Assembly: GCA_017521985.1 (NCBI GenBank)
Contig: JAFXAZ010000038.1
Span: forward strand, 1 to 64,000
Direction of reading: 5' to 3'
From: Lachnospiraceae bacterium
Lineage (GTDB): Bacteria > Bacillota > Clostridia > Lachnospirales > Lachnospiraceae
Length of the DNA stretch: 64,000 bases
Made by a program: the position numbers and the translations under genes
Shown here: in pieces, positions 36,354 to 45,485 of the stretch
Numbering within the stretch: the stretch's first letter is position 1
Layout: each line of letters starts with the position of its first letter
The notes under the pieces: generated by a model
The model's database searches: none
Told to the model about the DNA's origin: nothing
Seen by the model: the letters and a program-made list of their open reading frames with translations, nothing else

Positions 36354-37177
36354 AATGCATTGGCCTCCCCGTCTTTATCAAAAATCATAGAAAGCACCAT
36401 GTTAACCACGATAAACATCATTAACACGATAGACAAACCGGAACCTAAATGCCAGTTGCAGGCAACGGTAAATTCCTGCTCGATAACATTACCGATTAAC
36501 AAAATCTTGGAACCGCCCAGAATATTACTGATAACGAAGGTGGTAAGACTTGGTACAAATACCATGGTAATACCACTGATGATACCGGGGATACTGAGAG
36601 GGAAGATAATACGTTTAAAGGTAATAAAACTGTTGGCTCCCAAATCTCTTGCGGCATTGACCACACTTGGATCAATTTTGGCAAGGGTATTGTAAAGCGG
36701 TAAAATCATAAACGGCAGATAGTTGTAAACCATACCTAATACGATGGCGTAGTTGGTGTTGATAATGCGAAGAGCCGGTAAACCAAGAGCAGTAAGAAAA
36801 CCATTAATAACACCGGTTTTTTCAATAAGAGTCTGCCATGCCAAAGTACGTAAAAGGAAGTTCATCCACATAGGGAGGATAAACATAAACACTACATACT
36901 GGTGGGAATTCACTTTCATTTGACTTAAAATATAAGCCAAAGGATATGCCAGTAAAAAACAAATAATGGTACTGATTACGGATAAAACAACAGAAATCAT
37001 TAATGCCTTAAAATGCCAAGGTTCTGCCATTGCCGTAATGTTTTCTAAGGTAAACGCACCGGTTTTGTCTGTGAAACCGTAGTAAAAAATCATGAACAGC
37101 GGAATCACGATAAAAGCACCAATCCACAAATAAAAAGGGGTGGAGAGGAGATGATTAGAGAGTTTCTTTTTATTCAT
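36350..37177 (-). CDS. potB: Spermidine/putrescine ABC transporter permease
   Basis: This 275-residue permease has six helices. [20 protein letters not shown] and [27 protein letters not shown] (EAA loop) are PotB signatures. It overlaps potA by eight bases. Confidence 0.92.
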   Translation of the reverse strand: MNKKKLSNHLLSTPFYLWIGAFIVIPLFMIFYYGFTDKTGAFTLENITAMAEPWHFKALMISVVLSVISTIICFLLAYPLAYILSQMKVNSHQYVVFMFILPMWMNFLLRTLAWQTLIEKTGVINGFLTALGLPALRIINTNYAIVLGMVYNYLPFMILPLYNTLAKIDPSVVNAARDLGANSFITFKRIIFPLSIPGIISGITMVFVPSLTTFVISNILGGSKILLIGNVIEQEFTVACNWHLGSGLSIVLMMFIVVNMVLSMIFDKDGEANAL

Positions 37178-38243
37178 TTACACCAACGGCCTCCTCATCC
37201 TCAGACTGTGGTTTGTTCATAATTTGGATATTTTCCGGATCAACTAAAATACCAACCTCGGTTCCTACCGGCTGCATGCGGGTAGAATGAACCAGCCATT
37301 CAAAACCACCTGCCATAACTTCCATTTCGTAGTGCACACCCTTGAAAATAAGATGAGTAACCACACCTTTTAAGGCTGCTTTGTCCGGGGAAACAAGCTC
37401 CACATCTTCCGGACGGATAACTACGTCGACCGGCTTGTTGGTACCAAAACCGGTATCAATGCAGGCAAACTTCGTACCTAAAATAGAAACTAACTTATCC
37501 TGAAGCATAATACCGCCGATAATGTTGGATTCGCCGATAAAGTCCGCAACAAAGGCATTTTCCGGCTCGTTGTAGATTTTTTCCGGAGTACCAATCTGCT
37601 GAATATAACCCTGGTTCATAACCACGATAGTATCAGACATGGTAAGGGCTTCTTCCTGGTCATGGGTAACATAAAGGAAGGTGATACCAAGTTCATTTTT
37701 TAAACGAATCAATTCGTACTGCATGTCCTGACGAAGCTTTAAGTCAAGGGCACCCAGCGGTTCGTCCAAAAGCAAAAGCTTTGGCTCGTTTACAATGGCA
37801 CGAGCAATAGCAATACGCTGCTTCTGACCGCCGGAAAGAGAATCCGGCATACGATTTTCGTAGCCCTGAAGATTTACCAGCTTCAAAGCGTATTTGATTT
37901 TGTCATTAATATAATCTCTGGATTTACCCTTGATGGTAAGACCAAAAGCAATATTTTCCTTAATGGTCATATGGGTAAAGAGTGCATACTGCTGAAAAAC
38001 GGTATTTAACTGACGCTTATTCGGAGGCAGACTGGTAATGTCCTGACCATTGAAAATAACATTACCCTTATCCGGCTGTTCAAAACCACCCAGAATACGA
38101 AGGGTAGTAGTTTTACCACAACCACTTGGACCTAAAAGCGTCAAAAATTCATTTTCTCTGATATATAAGCTTAAATCATCCAGAATCAGATTGTCACCGT
38201 ATGATTTGGAAATATGCTGTAAATCTACTAACTTATTGCTCAT
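37170..38243 (-). CDS. potA: Spermidine/putrescine ABC transporter ATP-binding protein
   Basis: This 357-residue ATPase has Walker A GPSGCGKT at 38-45, signature [14 protein letters not shown], Walker [18 protein letters not shown]-loop VTHDQEEAL and a C-terminal TOBE domain (about 270-345). It is the first transporter gene after the XRE-cupin regulator and drives polyamine uptake. Confidence 0.93.
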   Translation of the reverse strand: MSNKLVDLQHISKSYGDNLILDDLSLYIRENEFLTLLGPSGCGKTTTLRILGGFEQPDKGNVIFNGQDITSLPPNKRQLNTVFQQYALFTHMTIKENIAFGLTIKGKSRDYINDKIKYALKLVNLQGYENRMPDSLSGGQKQRIAIARAIVNEPKLLLLDEPLGALDLKLRQDMQYELIRLKNELGITFLYVTHDQEEALTMSDTIVVMNQGYIQQIGTPEKIYNEPENAFVADFIGESNIIGGIMLQDKLVSILGTKFACIDTGFGTNKPVDVVIRPEDVELVSPDKAALKGVVTHLIFKGVHYEMEVMAGGFEWLVHSTRMQPVGTEVGILVDPENIQIMNKPQSEDEEAVGVNE

Positions 38244-38268
38244 GTATTTAATCTCCTTGGATTCGTAT

Positions 38269-38808
38269 TTAGAAACTTGGTGGGGTGCTTATCCACAAAA
38301 TAGCAGCACCGGTTTTAGGACCGGCCTCCAGATAATGGGTAGTGTCTGCTTTAAAGTAAAAGGTTTCCCCTTTGCGAACCTTGTAGCGCTTTTTGCCTAA
38401 ATGAATGTAAATGCTTCCGGAAAGGACATAGCCAAATTCTTCCCCATCATGGGGATTGTCCGGATAGGTGGTACCACCGGGCTCTAACGTAAGTCTAATG
38501 GGCTCCATCATGTTTTTCTGGGCGTTTGGAATAATCCATTCGATTTTGTTGCCCAGCTCAGAGTCATTTTTTTCAAAATAATCCGATTCATGAAATACAA
38601 TCTGTTCTTCTTTTTCTGCCTGAAAAAAAGTGCACAGGTCAGAACCAAGGCACTGTAAAATATCAGTCAACGTAGCAATGGAAGGAGAGGTCAGGTCACG
38701 TTCCAACTGGGAAATAAACCCTTTGGAAAGCTCGCTTCGGTCAGCCAGTTCTTCCTGCGTAAGGCCGTTTTTTATTCGTAAGTCTTTGATTTTGGCACCT
38801 ATATTCAT
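38269..38808 (-). CDS. XRE-family regulator with C-terminal cupin domain (polyamine-operon regulator)
   Basis: This 179-residue protein has an N-terminal HTH (about 6-60: [32 protein letters not shown]) and a C-terminal cupin_2 (about 105-175: [37 protein letters not shown]). PuuR-like proteins of this form regulate polyamine genes. It leads the pot operon and probably binds a polyamine in the cupin. Confidence 0.9.
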   Translation of the reverse strand: MNIGAKIKDLRIKNGLTQEELADRSELSKGFISQLERDLTSPSIATLTDILQCLGSDLCTFFQAEKEEQIVFHESDYFEKNDSELGNKIEWIIPNAQKNMMEPIRLTLEPGGTTYPDNPHDGEEFGYVLSGSIYIHLGKKRYKVRKGETFYFKADTTHYLEAGPKTGAAILWISTPPSF

Positions 38809-38829
38809 GACGTCACTCCCCTCGATATC

Positions 38830-38846
38830 TTAAACCAAAAGTTTAA
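38830..38846. promoter_or_regulatory. Candidate operator for the XRE-cupin regulator
   Basis: TTAAAC-CAAAA-GTTTAA is a perfect 6-bp inverted repeat between the predicted transcription start and the regulator gene. A further GTTTAGTTTTATTAAAC-like stretch on the minus strand adjoins it. Its position suggests autorepression. Confidence 0.4.
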
Positions 38847-38872
38847 TAAAACTAAACAAATATTTAAGATTG

Positions 38873-38900
38873 ATTATATACCTAAAATAGAAAATGTCAA
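38873..38900 (-). promoter_or_regulatory. Sigma-A promoter of the regulator-potABCD operon
   Basis: On the minus strand TTGACA (38900-38895), 16 bases, TATAAT (38878-38873). Both hexamers are perfect. Confidence 0.8.
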
Positions 38901-38919
38901 CATAATATCAATAAAATGA

Positions 38920-38948
38920 TTAACAAAAATGAAAATATGTGTTATTAT
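38920..38948 (+). promoter_or_regulatory. Promoter of the lactonase-family gene
   Basis: TTAACA (38920-38925), 17 bases, TATTAT (38943-38948), about 30 bases before the start codon and divergent from the pot promoter. Confidence 0.6.
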
Positions 38949-38976
38949 GTAAAAAACTATTGTATGGAGGCGTATT

Positions 38977-40038
38977 ATGTCATCAGATAAATATGTAGCA
39001 TATGTTTCCAAATATACTATCGGAAACAAACTGGGCATCAAAATTTTTGATGTAGATATGGAAAAAGGTCGTTTTTATCCAAAGGATGAGGTGGAAATTA
39101 CCAACTCTTCTTATTTAACAATATCACATAACAGAAAGTATTTATATTCCATTACCGATTTCGGTGTAGAGGCATACAAAATTATGCCGGACGGTCAATT
39201 GGAGGTGCTGAACGAGGCCAGCATTAATGGTATGAGAGGATGCTACCTTTCTACAGATTATACGGACACCTTCTTGTTTGTGGCAGGATACCATGACGGA
39301 AAGGTAACGGTACTTAGACTGAACGAGGATGGTTCCATTGCAGGCATTACGGAGGAAATTTTCCACAGAGGTGCCGGCAGTATTGCAGAGCGTAACTTCC
39401 GCCCGCATGTAAACTGTGCCCGCGTAACCAGAGACAATAAATACCTCTGTGTTGCAGACCTTGGTATGGACCATGTGAAGGTGTATAAAATTGACCACAG
39501 ACGCGGTAAGTTAAAGCTGGTTGACGTAGTACGCAGCGAGCCGGAATCTGCACCAAGACATATTAAATTCTCTGAAGATGGCCGTTATATGTATGTTGTT
39601 CACGAATTAAAGAACTATATTGACGTGTACCATTATTATGAGATTAAAGACATTCCATACTTTGATAAAATTCAGACCATTTCCACATTGAATGACTATC
39701 ATTCCGGAAACTCTGCAGCCAGTGCACTGAATTTCTCAGAGGATTACCGATACGTTATCAGCACCAATGCGGGAGATAACAGCGTGGTTATTTTTGAACA
39801 GGATGAAGAGGACGGTTACCTGACCAAGATTCTGTGCCTGCCGATAAACGGCTCCTATCCAAAGGATGCTACCATGTTCCCGGACAACAAGCATTTGGTA
39901 AGCTTAAACCATGAGTCCAATACCCTTACCTTCCTGACCGTAGATTTGGAAAAAAAGATTATCGTACTCAACGGACCGGAAATTCCATGTGATAAGCCAA
40001 ATTGTGTGATTTTCCATAAACTATCTGCGGATGAGTAA
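38977..40038 (+). CDS. Lactonase-family seven-bladed beta-propeller protein (6-phosphogluconolactonase-like)
   Basis: This 353-residue protein is made of repeated blades with motifs such as YLTISHNRKYLYSITDF, FLFVAGYHDGKVTVLRLNEDG, PHVNCARVTRDNKYLCVADLGMDHVKVY and PRHIKFSEDGRYMYVVHEL. This is the PF10282 lactonase pattern (YbhE/Pgl type). Members hydrolyse sugar lactones, but many have unknown substrates. It has no signal peptide. It is transcribed alone, divergently from the polyamine operon. Confidence 0.85.
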   Translation: MSSDKYVAYVSKYTIGNKLGIKIFDVDMEKGRFYPKDEVEITNSSYLTISHNRKYLYSITDFGVEAYKIMPDGQLEVLNEASINGMRGCYLSTDYTDTFLFVAGYHDGKVTVLRLNEDGSIAGITEEIFHRGAGSIAERNFRPHVNCARVTRDNKYLCVADLGMDHVKVYKIDHRRGKLKLVDVVRSEPESAPRHIKFSEDGRYMYVVHELKNYIDVYHYYEIKDIPYFDKIQTISTLNDYHSGNSAASALNFSEDYRYVISTNAGDNSVVIFEQDEEDGYLTKILCLPINGSYPKDATMFPDNKHLVSLNHESNTLTFLTVDLEKKIIVLNGPEIPCDKPNCVIFHKLSADE

Positions 40039-40059
40039 TGATATATACGTGAAATAAGT

Positions 40060-40102
40060 AAAGAGCAGTGCTTTGAAGTAATTCAAAATGCTGCTCTTTT
40101 AT
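40060..40102 (+). terminator. Terminator between convergent lactonase and XRE genes
   Basis: AAAGAGCAG (40060-40068) pairs with CTGCTCTTT (40091-40099), with TTTGAA/TTCAAA inside and a T-rich end. Confidence 0.8.
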
Positions 40103-40113
40103 CGTGCAAAAAA

Positions 40114-40332
40114 TTATAAAGGCTGGTCTAAGTCGGATGGTACATACTGCATAATATCCTGAACCTGACAATTTAAGATTCTACATAAATCATTAATGGT
40201 CGTTGTATTCATCGGTTTGTTTTTTCTTAATTTATCAATCGTAGCACTGGATATGTGGTAATGGTTAATCAAAGTGTAAGTTGTTTCCTTTGATTGCATT
40301 AAGGTGTTCCAAAAAGGACTATAATCTATCAA
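40114..40332 (-). CDS. Small XRE-type helix-turn-helix regulator
   Basis: A TTG at 40332 with AGGAAA upstream gives 72 residues: a Cro/C1-type HTH with YTLINHYHISSATIDKLRKN and TINDLCRILNCQVQDIMQYVP. Longer upstream frames lack a site. It is divergent from the polysaccharide locus and may control it. The start codon choice is uncertain. Confidence 0.75.
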   Translation of the reverse strand: MIDYSPFWNTLMQSKETTYTLINHYHISSATIDKLRKNKPMNTTTINDLCRILNCQVQDIMQYVPSDLDQPL

Positions 40333-40426
40333 ATCTTTTCCTACCTTCCGAAAATGTACCAAAATAATTTGGCACAAATTCACAAAAAATATCCCCACAT
40401 TTAGATATTATTTTAACATTTTATCA

Positions 40427-40455
40427 TTGACTATAGTCAGAAAAGAAACTATAAT
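40427..40455 (+). promoter_or_regulatory. Promoter of the polysaccharide locus
   Basis: TTGACT (40427-40432), 17 bases, TATAAT (40450-40455). The palindrome GACTATAGTC (40429-40438) overlaps the -35 and could be an operator. The leader before the first gene is about 130 bases and shows no clear riboswitch. Confidence 0.75.
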
Positions 40456-40591
40456 TTATCCTAAAAAAAGCCTAAAATTAGTGGGAAATTCAAAGGATGG
40501 TGTATAAAAATGCGAACAATGGTTGTTTTTTGGCTAATAATATGATATGCTTCTATATAAATAACAAGTAAGGGGAACAAGGGGGTACTTC

Positions 40592-42565
40592 GTGACCGGG
40601 GTAATGATGAATGTAACAGGCATGGTGGTGCGTGTTAAAAATAAATTTTTCGAAAAGTTGGCAGAGTATACCCTGGATCGTTTGGTTTGGTGCCTGGCAG
40701 CTATTGGATTGTGTTGGTGTGAGGTGCAGAATTATCACGAGTACATTTTCTATCAGAAGATGTACATCATGGTGGGAGTCGGCGCCTTTTATTGTTGGAA
40801 GCTGGGATGTTTTACCAAGGAGAAGCATATTTTTAGTGGTATAGCCACACTGATTGGAGCTGCTTTTACGGCATATGCGGTACATACCAATTTGTATAAT
40901 ACCTATTATTATCTTAATTGGCCGATTGGGCTATTGGTGACGGTGACATTAAATCTCTATGTGCTGGTTATTTACGACTGCATTAAGGAGCGGCGGTTTC
41001 CTTTTAGCCCTAACCCGTCTATGGTGTTTATCTTGATGGTCATTGCACAGCAATTCTCTGTGTATGATTATAGACACTATTACTTGTATATGCTGCTGGG
41101 ACTGCTTCCTTATATCATGATGAAGAAGGGAGTCCGAACCAGAAGCTGCATGTTGAACGGCATGATCGACGGTATGTGTATCGGGTTCTTTCTAGTACAG
41201 GGGTATGCGTGGATGCACCGACCGTACAATTACAGTGCGATACGGTATCTTGCATTTTCCAATGATAAAACAACCTCTGCAAGAGTCTATCTCGCATATT
41301 TTGCGGTGTGGATTACGCGATATGCTCAGATTGCAAGCAAAGAGAATACGATTTGGAATGCACTGGGACGGGTTTTTACCTGGTTTATGGCGACCTTTGT
41401 ACTGGCGTTGGTGTACCTCACCGGCAGCCGCAGTACGGTGCTGGCTATCATGGCGATGACCGCTATTGCAGTAGCGGTGCGTTACTACAAGCCAAAGGAT
41501 GTGTGGTACAAAAGACTGGGGAAATGTGGCCTGTGGTTGGCAAACTGTATTTGTGTAGGCTTGTTGTCGTTGGCTCTATTTCCGACCGCATATGTTTCTG
41601 TAAGATATCTTCCGGCATACTTTAACGAACCGGATTATTACGATGCTGTTGGGTATAGAATGCTGTCCAAACCAATCCAGAAATGGGGAGAACCGTATGG
41701 CTGGGACTTTGAATACGATGAATTTGCAGTGAAAAAGGACGACGCAAAGGAGAGTGTGCGATACACCACCTTTGAAGAAGCAGTACATTATAATCTGGGA
41801 AGAATCATACCGGGGGCGGAAGATTATTTGACAGAGGTACTGGGAGATGAACTGCTATATAGTGGGTTGAGCAGGGCAGAGTATTACTATGAGCAGGGGA
41901 TTTATGGTGTAAAGAAGTATGAAAAGCAGGTTAAGACACTAAAAAGTAACTATGGTCCTGAGGCAGTAGAGGATGGAAAGTCCAACGTGAATACAGAAAA
42001 AATTCAGTTGGATACAGATAAAAAGGCTGTGAATCTCTATCAGAATTTACTGGAAAAATTATTAGACACGTTAGTCTTAAGGGTAAATGCCAACGAAGAG
42101 ATAGAAAGATTGGAAGCCATAGGTCGTGGAGATTCCAGCGAGAATCCTTGGTATAAGGAAGGCGAGTATAAACGAAATGGTGTGGCGTTAAGAAGTGATA
42201 TTCGGAAGTATACTGTTGGGAAATTGAATATGAATGGACATGTAGCCGGAGAATTTCAGATGTGGTATTCAAAATCGGATATAATACCTCACGCTCACAA
42301 TATTTTTCTCATTTTTGGGTATGATTTTGGGATTCCTACGATGATTCTGATGGAACTATGGTATGTAACAGCGATACTGGTGTGTCTATATAACATAGTA
42401 AAATACCATAGGACAGAATATGTGTACCTGGTGCTGTTAGCTGTGGGGATGATGATTTTTGGATGGTTTGAGAGTGGATTTTACTACAAAACAGGTATAT
42501 TTACATACATGACTTTAGCAACGGTTTATACCGATGTGCTGCATAGAAAGAAAAAAGATAAATAG
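40592..42565 (+). CDS. O-antigen ligase/polymerase-like (Wzy_C) membrane protein
   Basis: This 657-residue protein has about 12 membrane helices. The Wzy_C-like middle region (TTSARVYLAYFAVW, VLALVYLTGSRSTVLAIMAM) is followed by a large hydrophilic insertion (about 350-570) and the closing PHAHNIFLIFGYDFGIPTMIL. The PHAHN motif is typical of O-antigen ligase or polymerase enzymes. The start is GTG 40592 after AAGGGGAACAAGGGGG; ATG codons at 40604 and 40607 are alternatives. Probably polymerises or ligates repeat units. Confidence 0.8.
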   Translation: MTGVMMNVTGMVVRVKNKFFEKLAEYTLDRLVWCLAAIGLCWCEVQNYHEYIFYQKMYIMVGVGAFYCWKLGCFTKEKHIFSGIATLIGAAFTAYAVHTNLYNTYYYLNWPIGLLVTVTLNLYVLVIYDCIKERRFPFSPNPSMVFILMVIAQQFSVYDYRHYYLYMLLGLLPYIMMKKGVRTRSCMLNGMIDGMCIGFFLVQGYAWMHRPYNYSAIRYLAFSNDKTTSARVYLAYFAVWITRYAQIASKENTIWNALGRVFTWFMATFVLALVYLTGSRSTVLAIMAMTAIAVAVRYYKPKDVWYKRLGKCGLWLANCICVGLLSLALFPTAYVSVRYLPAYFNEPDYYDAVGYRMLSKPIQKWGEPYGWDFEYDEFAVKKDDAKESVRYTTFEEAVHYNLGRIIPGAEDYLTEVLGDELLYSGLSRAEYYYEQGIYGVKKYEKQVKTLKSNYGPEAVEDGKSNVNTEKIQLDTDKKAVNLYQNLLEKLLDTLVLRVNANEEIERLEAIGRGDSSENPWYKEGEYKRNGVALRSDIRKYTVGKLNMNGHVAGEFQMWYSKSDIIPHAHNIFLIFGYDFGIPTMILMELWYVTAILVCLYNIVKYHRTEYVYLVLLAVGMMIFGWFESGFYYKTGIFTYMTLATVYTDVLHRKKKDK

Positions 42566-42587
42566 AGAATGGGCAAGTGTGACACAG

Positions 42588-43334
42588 ATGGGATATATAG
42601 ACATTCATGCACATATTGTCCCGGGAGTGGATGATGGTTCGAAAGATAACCGTGAAAGTGTAGAGATGCTTCGTCAGGCTTATGCAGCAGGAATCACTAC
42701 GGTAATCGCGACACCCCATTACTCCAAGGGATTTCAAGCATATACAACAGAGGATATTAAGCGATACTGCAGAGCTTTGGAGAAGCATGCACAGAAAAAT
42801 ATTAGTCCGGAGTTTAAGGTCTATGCCGGACAGGAGATTTTTTATAATGAGCGGTCTTTGGAAATGATTCAAAGCGGTGAGGTAATCGCTTTGGCAGACA
42901 GCAACTACATATTATTGGAATTTATGCCGGGGATTACTTATTCCTCACTTTTTCAGGCATTGCGTGAGGTGGCAATGACATCCTATTTTCCGGTACTGGC
43001 TCATGTGGAGCGTTATGAGTGCCTTCGTGAGGAGGACACAATGGAAGAGCTGAAGGCATTGGGTGTGATGCTGCAGATGAATTATGCACATATTGCCGGC
43101 AAGTGGTATGACGCGGACACCAAGTGGTGCCGGAAAATGCTGAAAGAGAATTATATCGATGTGCTGGGGACAGATATGCACAACAGTAAGGACAGAGGTC
43201 CTCGGGTAGATGCAGCCATGGAATGGATGAGGAAGCATCTGGATGAGGAGTATTTAGAGCAGATTACAACCCTGAATGCACAGGCAATATTAGGATTTGA
43301 CAATAAAAAGGAAGAGCAAGATGAACGAGAATAA
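42588..43334 (+). CDS. PHP-family tyrosine-protein phosphatase of capsule loci (CpsB/YwqE type)
   Basis: Manganese-binding motifs: YIDIHAHIVPGVDDGSKD at the N-terminus, TVIATPHYSKG, YAGQEIFY, PVLAHVERY and DVLGTDMHNS. CpsB-type enzymes dephosphorylate the capsule BY-kinase. From ATG 42588 the domain starts at residue 2. GTG 42579 is possible, and neither has a strong ribosome binding site. The 3' end overlaps the next gene by 14 bases. Confidence 0.9.
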   Translation: MGYIDIHAHIVPGVDDGSKDNRESVEMLRQAYAAGITTVIATPHYSKGFQAYTTEDIKRYCRALEKHAQKNISPEFKVYAGQEIFYNERSLEMIQSGEVIALADSNYILLEFMPGITYSSLFQALREVAMTSYFPVLAHVERYECLREEDTMEELKALGVMLQMNYAHIAGKWYDADTKWCRKMLKENYIDVLGTDMHNSKDRGPRVDAAMEWMRKHLDEEYLEQITTLNAQAILGFDNKKEEQDERE

Positions 43335-44097
43335 ATTTTACGAAAATGATGAATTAGAAATTGACTTGATGCAAGTATTTTACGCGGTGAAAAAGCATAT
43401 GGTGGCAATTATGCTGGCAGGCATGATTTGTGGTATTGCAGCGTTGGTAATTACCAAGTTATTTATTACACCTATGTATACCGCGGAGAACAGTATGCTG
43501 GTACTGGCTACTGAGAAGATATCCACTACGTCAGATTTAGCCTTGGGACAGCAGTTGTCCTATGATTACAATGTATTGATTACCAGCAGACCTGTTTTAG
43601 ATGAGGTCATCAAAGAGTTAGAATTGGATATGAGCTATACGGCTTTGAAGAAGTCTATTAGTATTTCGAAACCAAACGATGCTCGTATTCTTGTATTACA
43701 GGTAGAGCATGCAGATCCGCAACTTGCCTATGACATTGTCCGGGCAGTGGCGGATGAATCTTCTAAATTTATAGAAGAAACGATGGAAGTAAAGCGTCCA
43801 AAGATTATTGATCCGGGGGTAGTACCAACAGAAAAAACGAGTCCAAGCACCACAAAGAACACCCTTATCGGTGCCTTTTTGGGTGCGTTTCTAGTGGGTG
43901 GTATTGTAGTACTGCAGGCGGTACTTGATGATACTATTAAGTCCGAGGAGGATATAGAGAAATATCTGGGCGTGTCTACCTTGAGCTGTGTTCCGGATCG
44001 TAAGGACTATATTGACCAACAAAATAAAAAGAAAAAGTTTAAGCTGGCTAAGGTAAAGGCGAATTCTTTAACGAAAAGCAAGCAGGAGGGGAAGTAA
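43321..44097 (+). CDS. Chain-length/capsule regulatory protein (Wzz; CapA/YwqC type)
   Basis: From ATG 43321, with AGGAAGAG upstream, the protein is 258 residues. It has helices at about 28-50 and 178-200, a Wzz extracytoplasmic domain between them and a basic cytoplasmic tail. This is the transmembrane adaptor that activates the BY-kinase encoded next. The stop is adjacent to the start of the kinase gene. Confidence 0.9.
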   Translation: MNENKFYENDELEIDLMQVFYAVKKHMVAIMLAGMICGIAALVITKLFITPMYTAENSMLVLATEKISTTSDLALGQQLSYDYNVLITSRPVLDEVIKELELDMSYTALKKSISISKPNDARILVLQVEHADPQLAYDIVRAVADESSKFIEETMEVKRPKIIDPGVVPTEKTSPSTTKNTLIGAFLGAFLVGGIVVLQAVLDDTIKSEEDIEKYLGVSTLSCVPDRKDYIDQQNKKKKFKLAKVKANSLTKSKQEGK

Positions 44098-44787
44098 ATG
44101 GAACAGAAGGTAAAAATGAATGATCCGCGTAAAACGGATTTTATGTATGAGGAAGCTATTAAAACGCTTCGTACCAATATTCAGTTTACAGGAAGAAATG
44201 TGAAATGTATTGTCTTGACCAGTTGTTTTCCGAACGAAGGAAAAAGTGATATTGCGTTTCAGCTTGCTAAGGAAATAGGAAATATCGGTAAAAGGGTTAT
44301 CTTGGTGGATGCGGATATTCGTAAATCCACCTTTGCCAGCAGATATCGCATTGGCAGACCGGTAAAGGGTTTATCTCATTATTTGTGTGGCACTTTGGAA
44401 GCGGATGGGGTTTGTTATCAGACCAATTATGATAATGTAGATATTATTTTTGCAGGGTCTATGGTACCCAATCCTTCAGAATTACTGGAGGAACCGGCAT
44501 TGGAAGAATTAATTCAGCACCTAAGAGAGCAATATGACTATATCTTGATTGATACACCGCCCATTGCAGATATGGTGGATGCAGCTATCGTGGCAAAGTG
44601 GTGTGACGGAGCAATCCTGGTAATTGAAGAGCGTCGTGTAAGCTATCGCATTGCACAGAAGGCGAAGAAGAAGATAATGCAGACAGGCTGTAAGTTTTTG
44701 GGAGCAGTTCTAAATAAGGTTGACGTGAAGAAAGAACGTTATTATGGCAGCTATGGCGGTTATTACGGCAGAAGAACAGCAGAGTAA
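44098..44787 (+). CDS. BY-family tyrosine kinase for capsule synthesis (CpsD/YwqD type)
   Basis: This 229-residue protein has the deviant Walker A SCFPNEGKSDIAFQ, Walker A' VILVDADIRKSTF and Walker B DYILIDTPPIAD. The C-terminal tyrosine cluster YYGSYGGYYGRR is the autophosphorylation site. With the Wzz-like partner it controls polymer length and export. The N-terminal PRKTDFMYEEAIKTLRTNI is typical of the family. Confidence 0.94.
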   Translation: MEQKVKMNDPRKTDFMYEEAIKTLRTNIQFTGRNVKCIVLTSCFPNEGKSDIAFQLAKEIGNIGKRVILVDADIRKSTFASRYRIGRPVKGLSHYLCGTLEADGVCYQTNYDNVDIIFAGSMVPNPSELLEEPALEELIQHLREQYDYILIDTPPIADMVDAAIVAKWCDGAILVIEERRVSYRIAQKAKKKIMQTGCKFLGAVLNKVDVKKERYYGSYGGYYGRRTAE

Positions 44788-44821
44788 CTTTATGTTTTTG
44801 ACAAAGGTAAGGAGGAGCGTA

Positions 44822-45481
44822 GTGGCTCAGGAAAATACACAAAGGATTGACAAGAAGGCGGTAGTGAAGGATCGAAAAGTATATTGGTTTTTTAAGAGGT
44901 TGCAGGATATTGTTTTCTCTGCCATTGGCTTGGTGGTTTTATCTCCGGTATTGCTTCTGATTGCATTACTGGTCTATTTGGATGATCCCAAGGGGAGTCC
45001 AATTTTCTCGCAGAAAAGATGTGGCAGAAAAGGAAAAGAGTTTGATTTCTATAAATTCCGTAGTATGTATGTGGATGCAGAAAGCAAGCTGGAGGAACTA
45101 CTGGATCAAAATGAAATGGAAGGTCCAGCTTTTAAAATAAAGAACGATCCAAGAATTACAAGACTTGGCAGGATTCTAAGAAAAACAGGGCTGGACGAAT
45201 TGCCACAGCTTGTAAACATACTAAAGGGTGATATGAGTATCGTAGGACCAAGACCGCCTCTACCACGTGAAGTGGAACAGTACAATGACTATCAAAAGCA
45301 GCGTTTGATAGTGACTCCGGGACTTACCTGTTACTGGCAGATTCAGCCTCATCGTAATGAGCTTACCTTTGATGAGTGGATGGATTTGGATATAAAATAC
45401 ATATATGAGAGAAGTTTCTGGGTGGATTGGAAGATTATCTTTGCAACTGTGAAGACTGTGTTAGAAGGGCAAGGAGAGTAA
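44822..45481 (+). CDS. Initiating sugar-phosphate transferase (polyprenyl glycosylphosphotransferase)
   Basis: GTG 44822 with AAGGAGGAGCG upstream is preferred to ATG codons inside the kinase gene and gives 219 residues. One membrane helix (about 32-53) precedes the cytoplasmic domain with FDFYKFRSMY, KTGLDELPQLVNILKGDMS and VGPRPPLPREV. It resembles the catalytic part of WbaP/CpsE enzymes, which load the first sugar phosphate on undecaprenyl phosphate. The large N-terminal membrane domain of WbaP is absent. Confidence 0.92.
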   Translation: MAQENTQRIDKKAVVKDRKVYWFFKRLQDIVFSAIGLVVLSPVLLLIALLVYLDDPKGSPIFSQKRCGRKGKEFDFYKFRSMYVDAESKLEELLDQNEMEGPAFKIKNDPRITRLGRILRKTGLDELPQLVNILKGDMSIVGPRPPLPREVEQYNDYQKQRLIVTPGLTCYWQIQPHRNELTFDEWMDLDIKYIYERSFWVDWKIIFATVKTVLEGQGE

Positions 45482-45485
45482 AAAA

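Noticed and set aside
40553-40885. 110-residue minus-strand ORF over the start of the polysaccharide locus
   Set aside because: No ribosome binding site and no recognisable domain; it lies opposite the Wzy_C-type gene.
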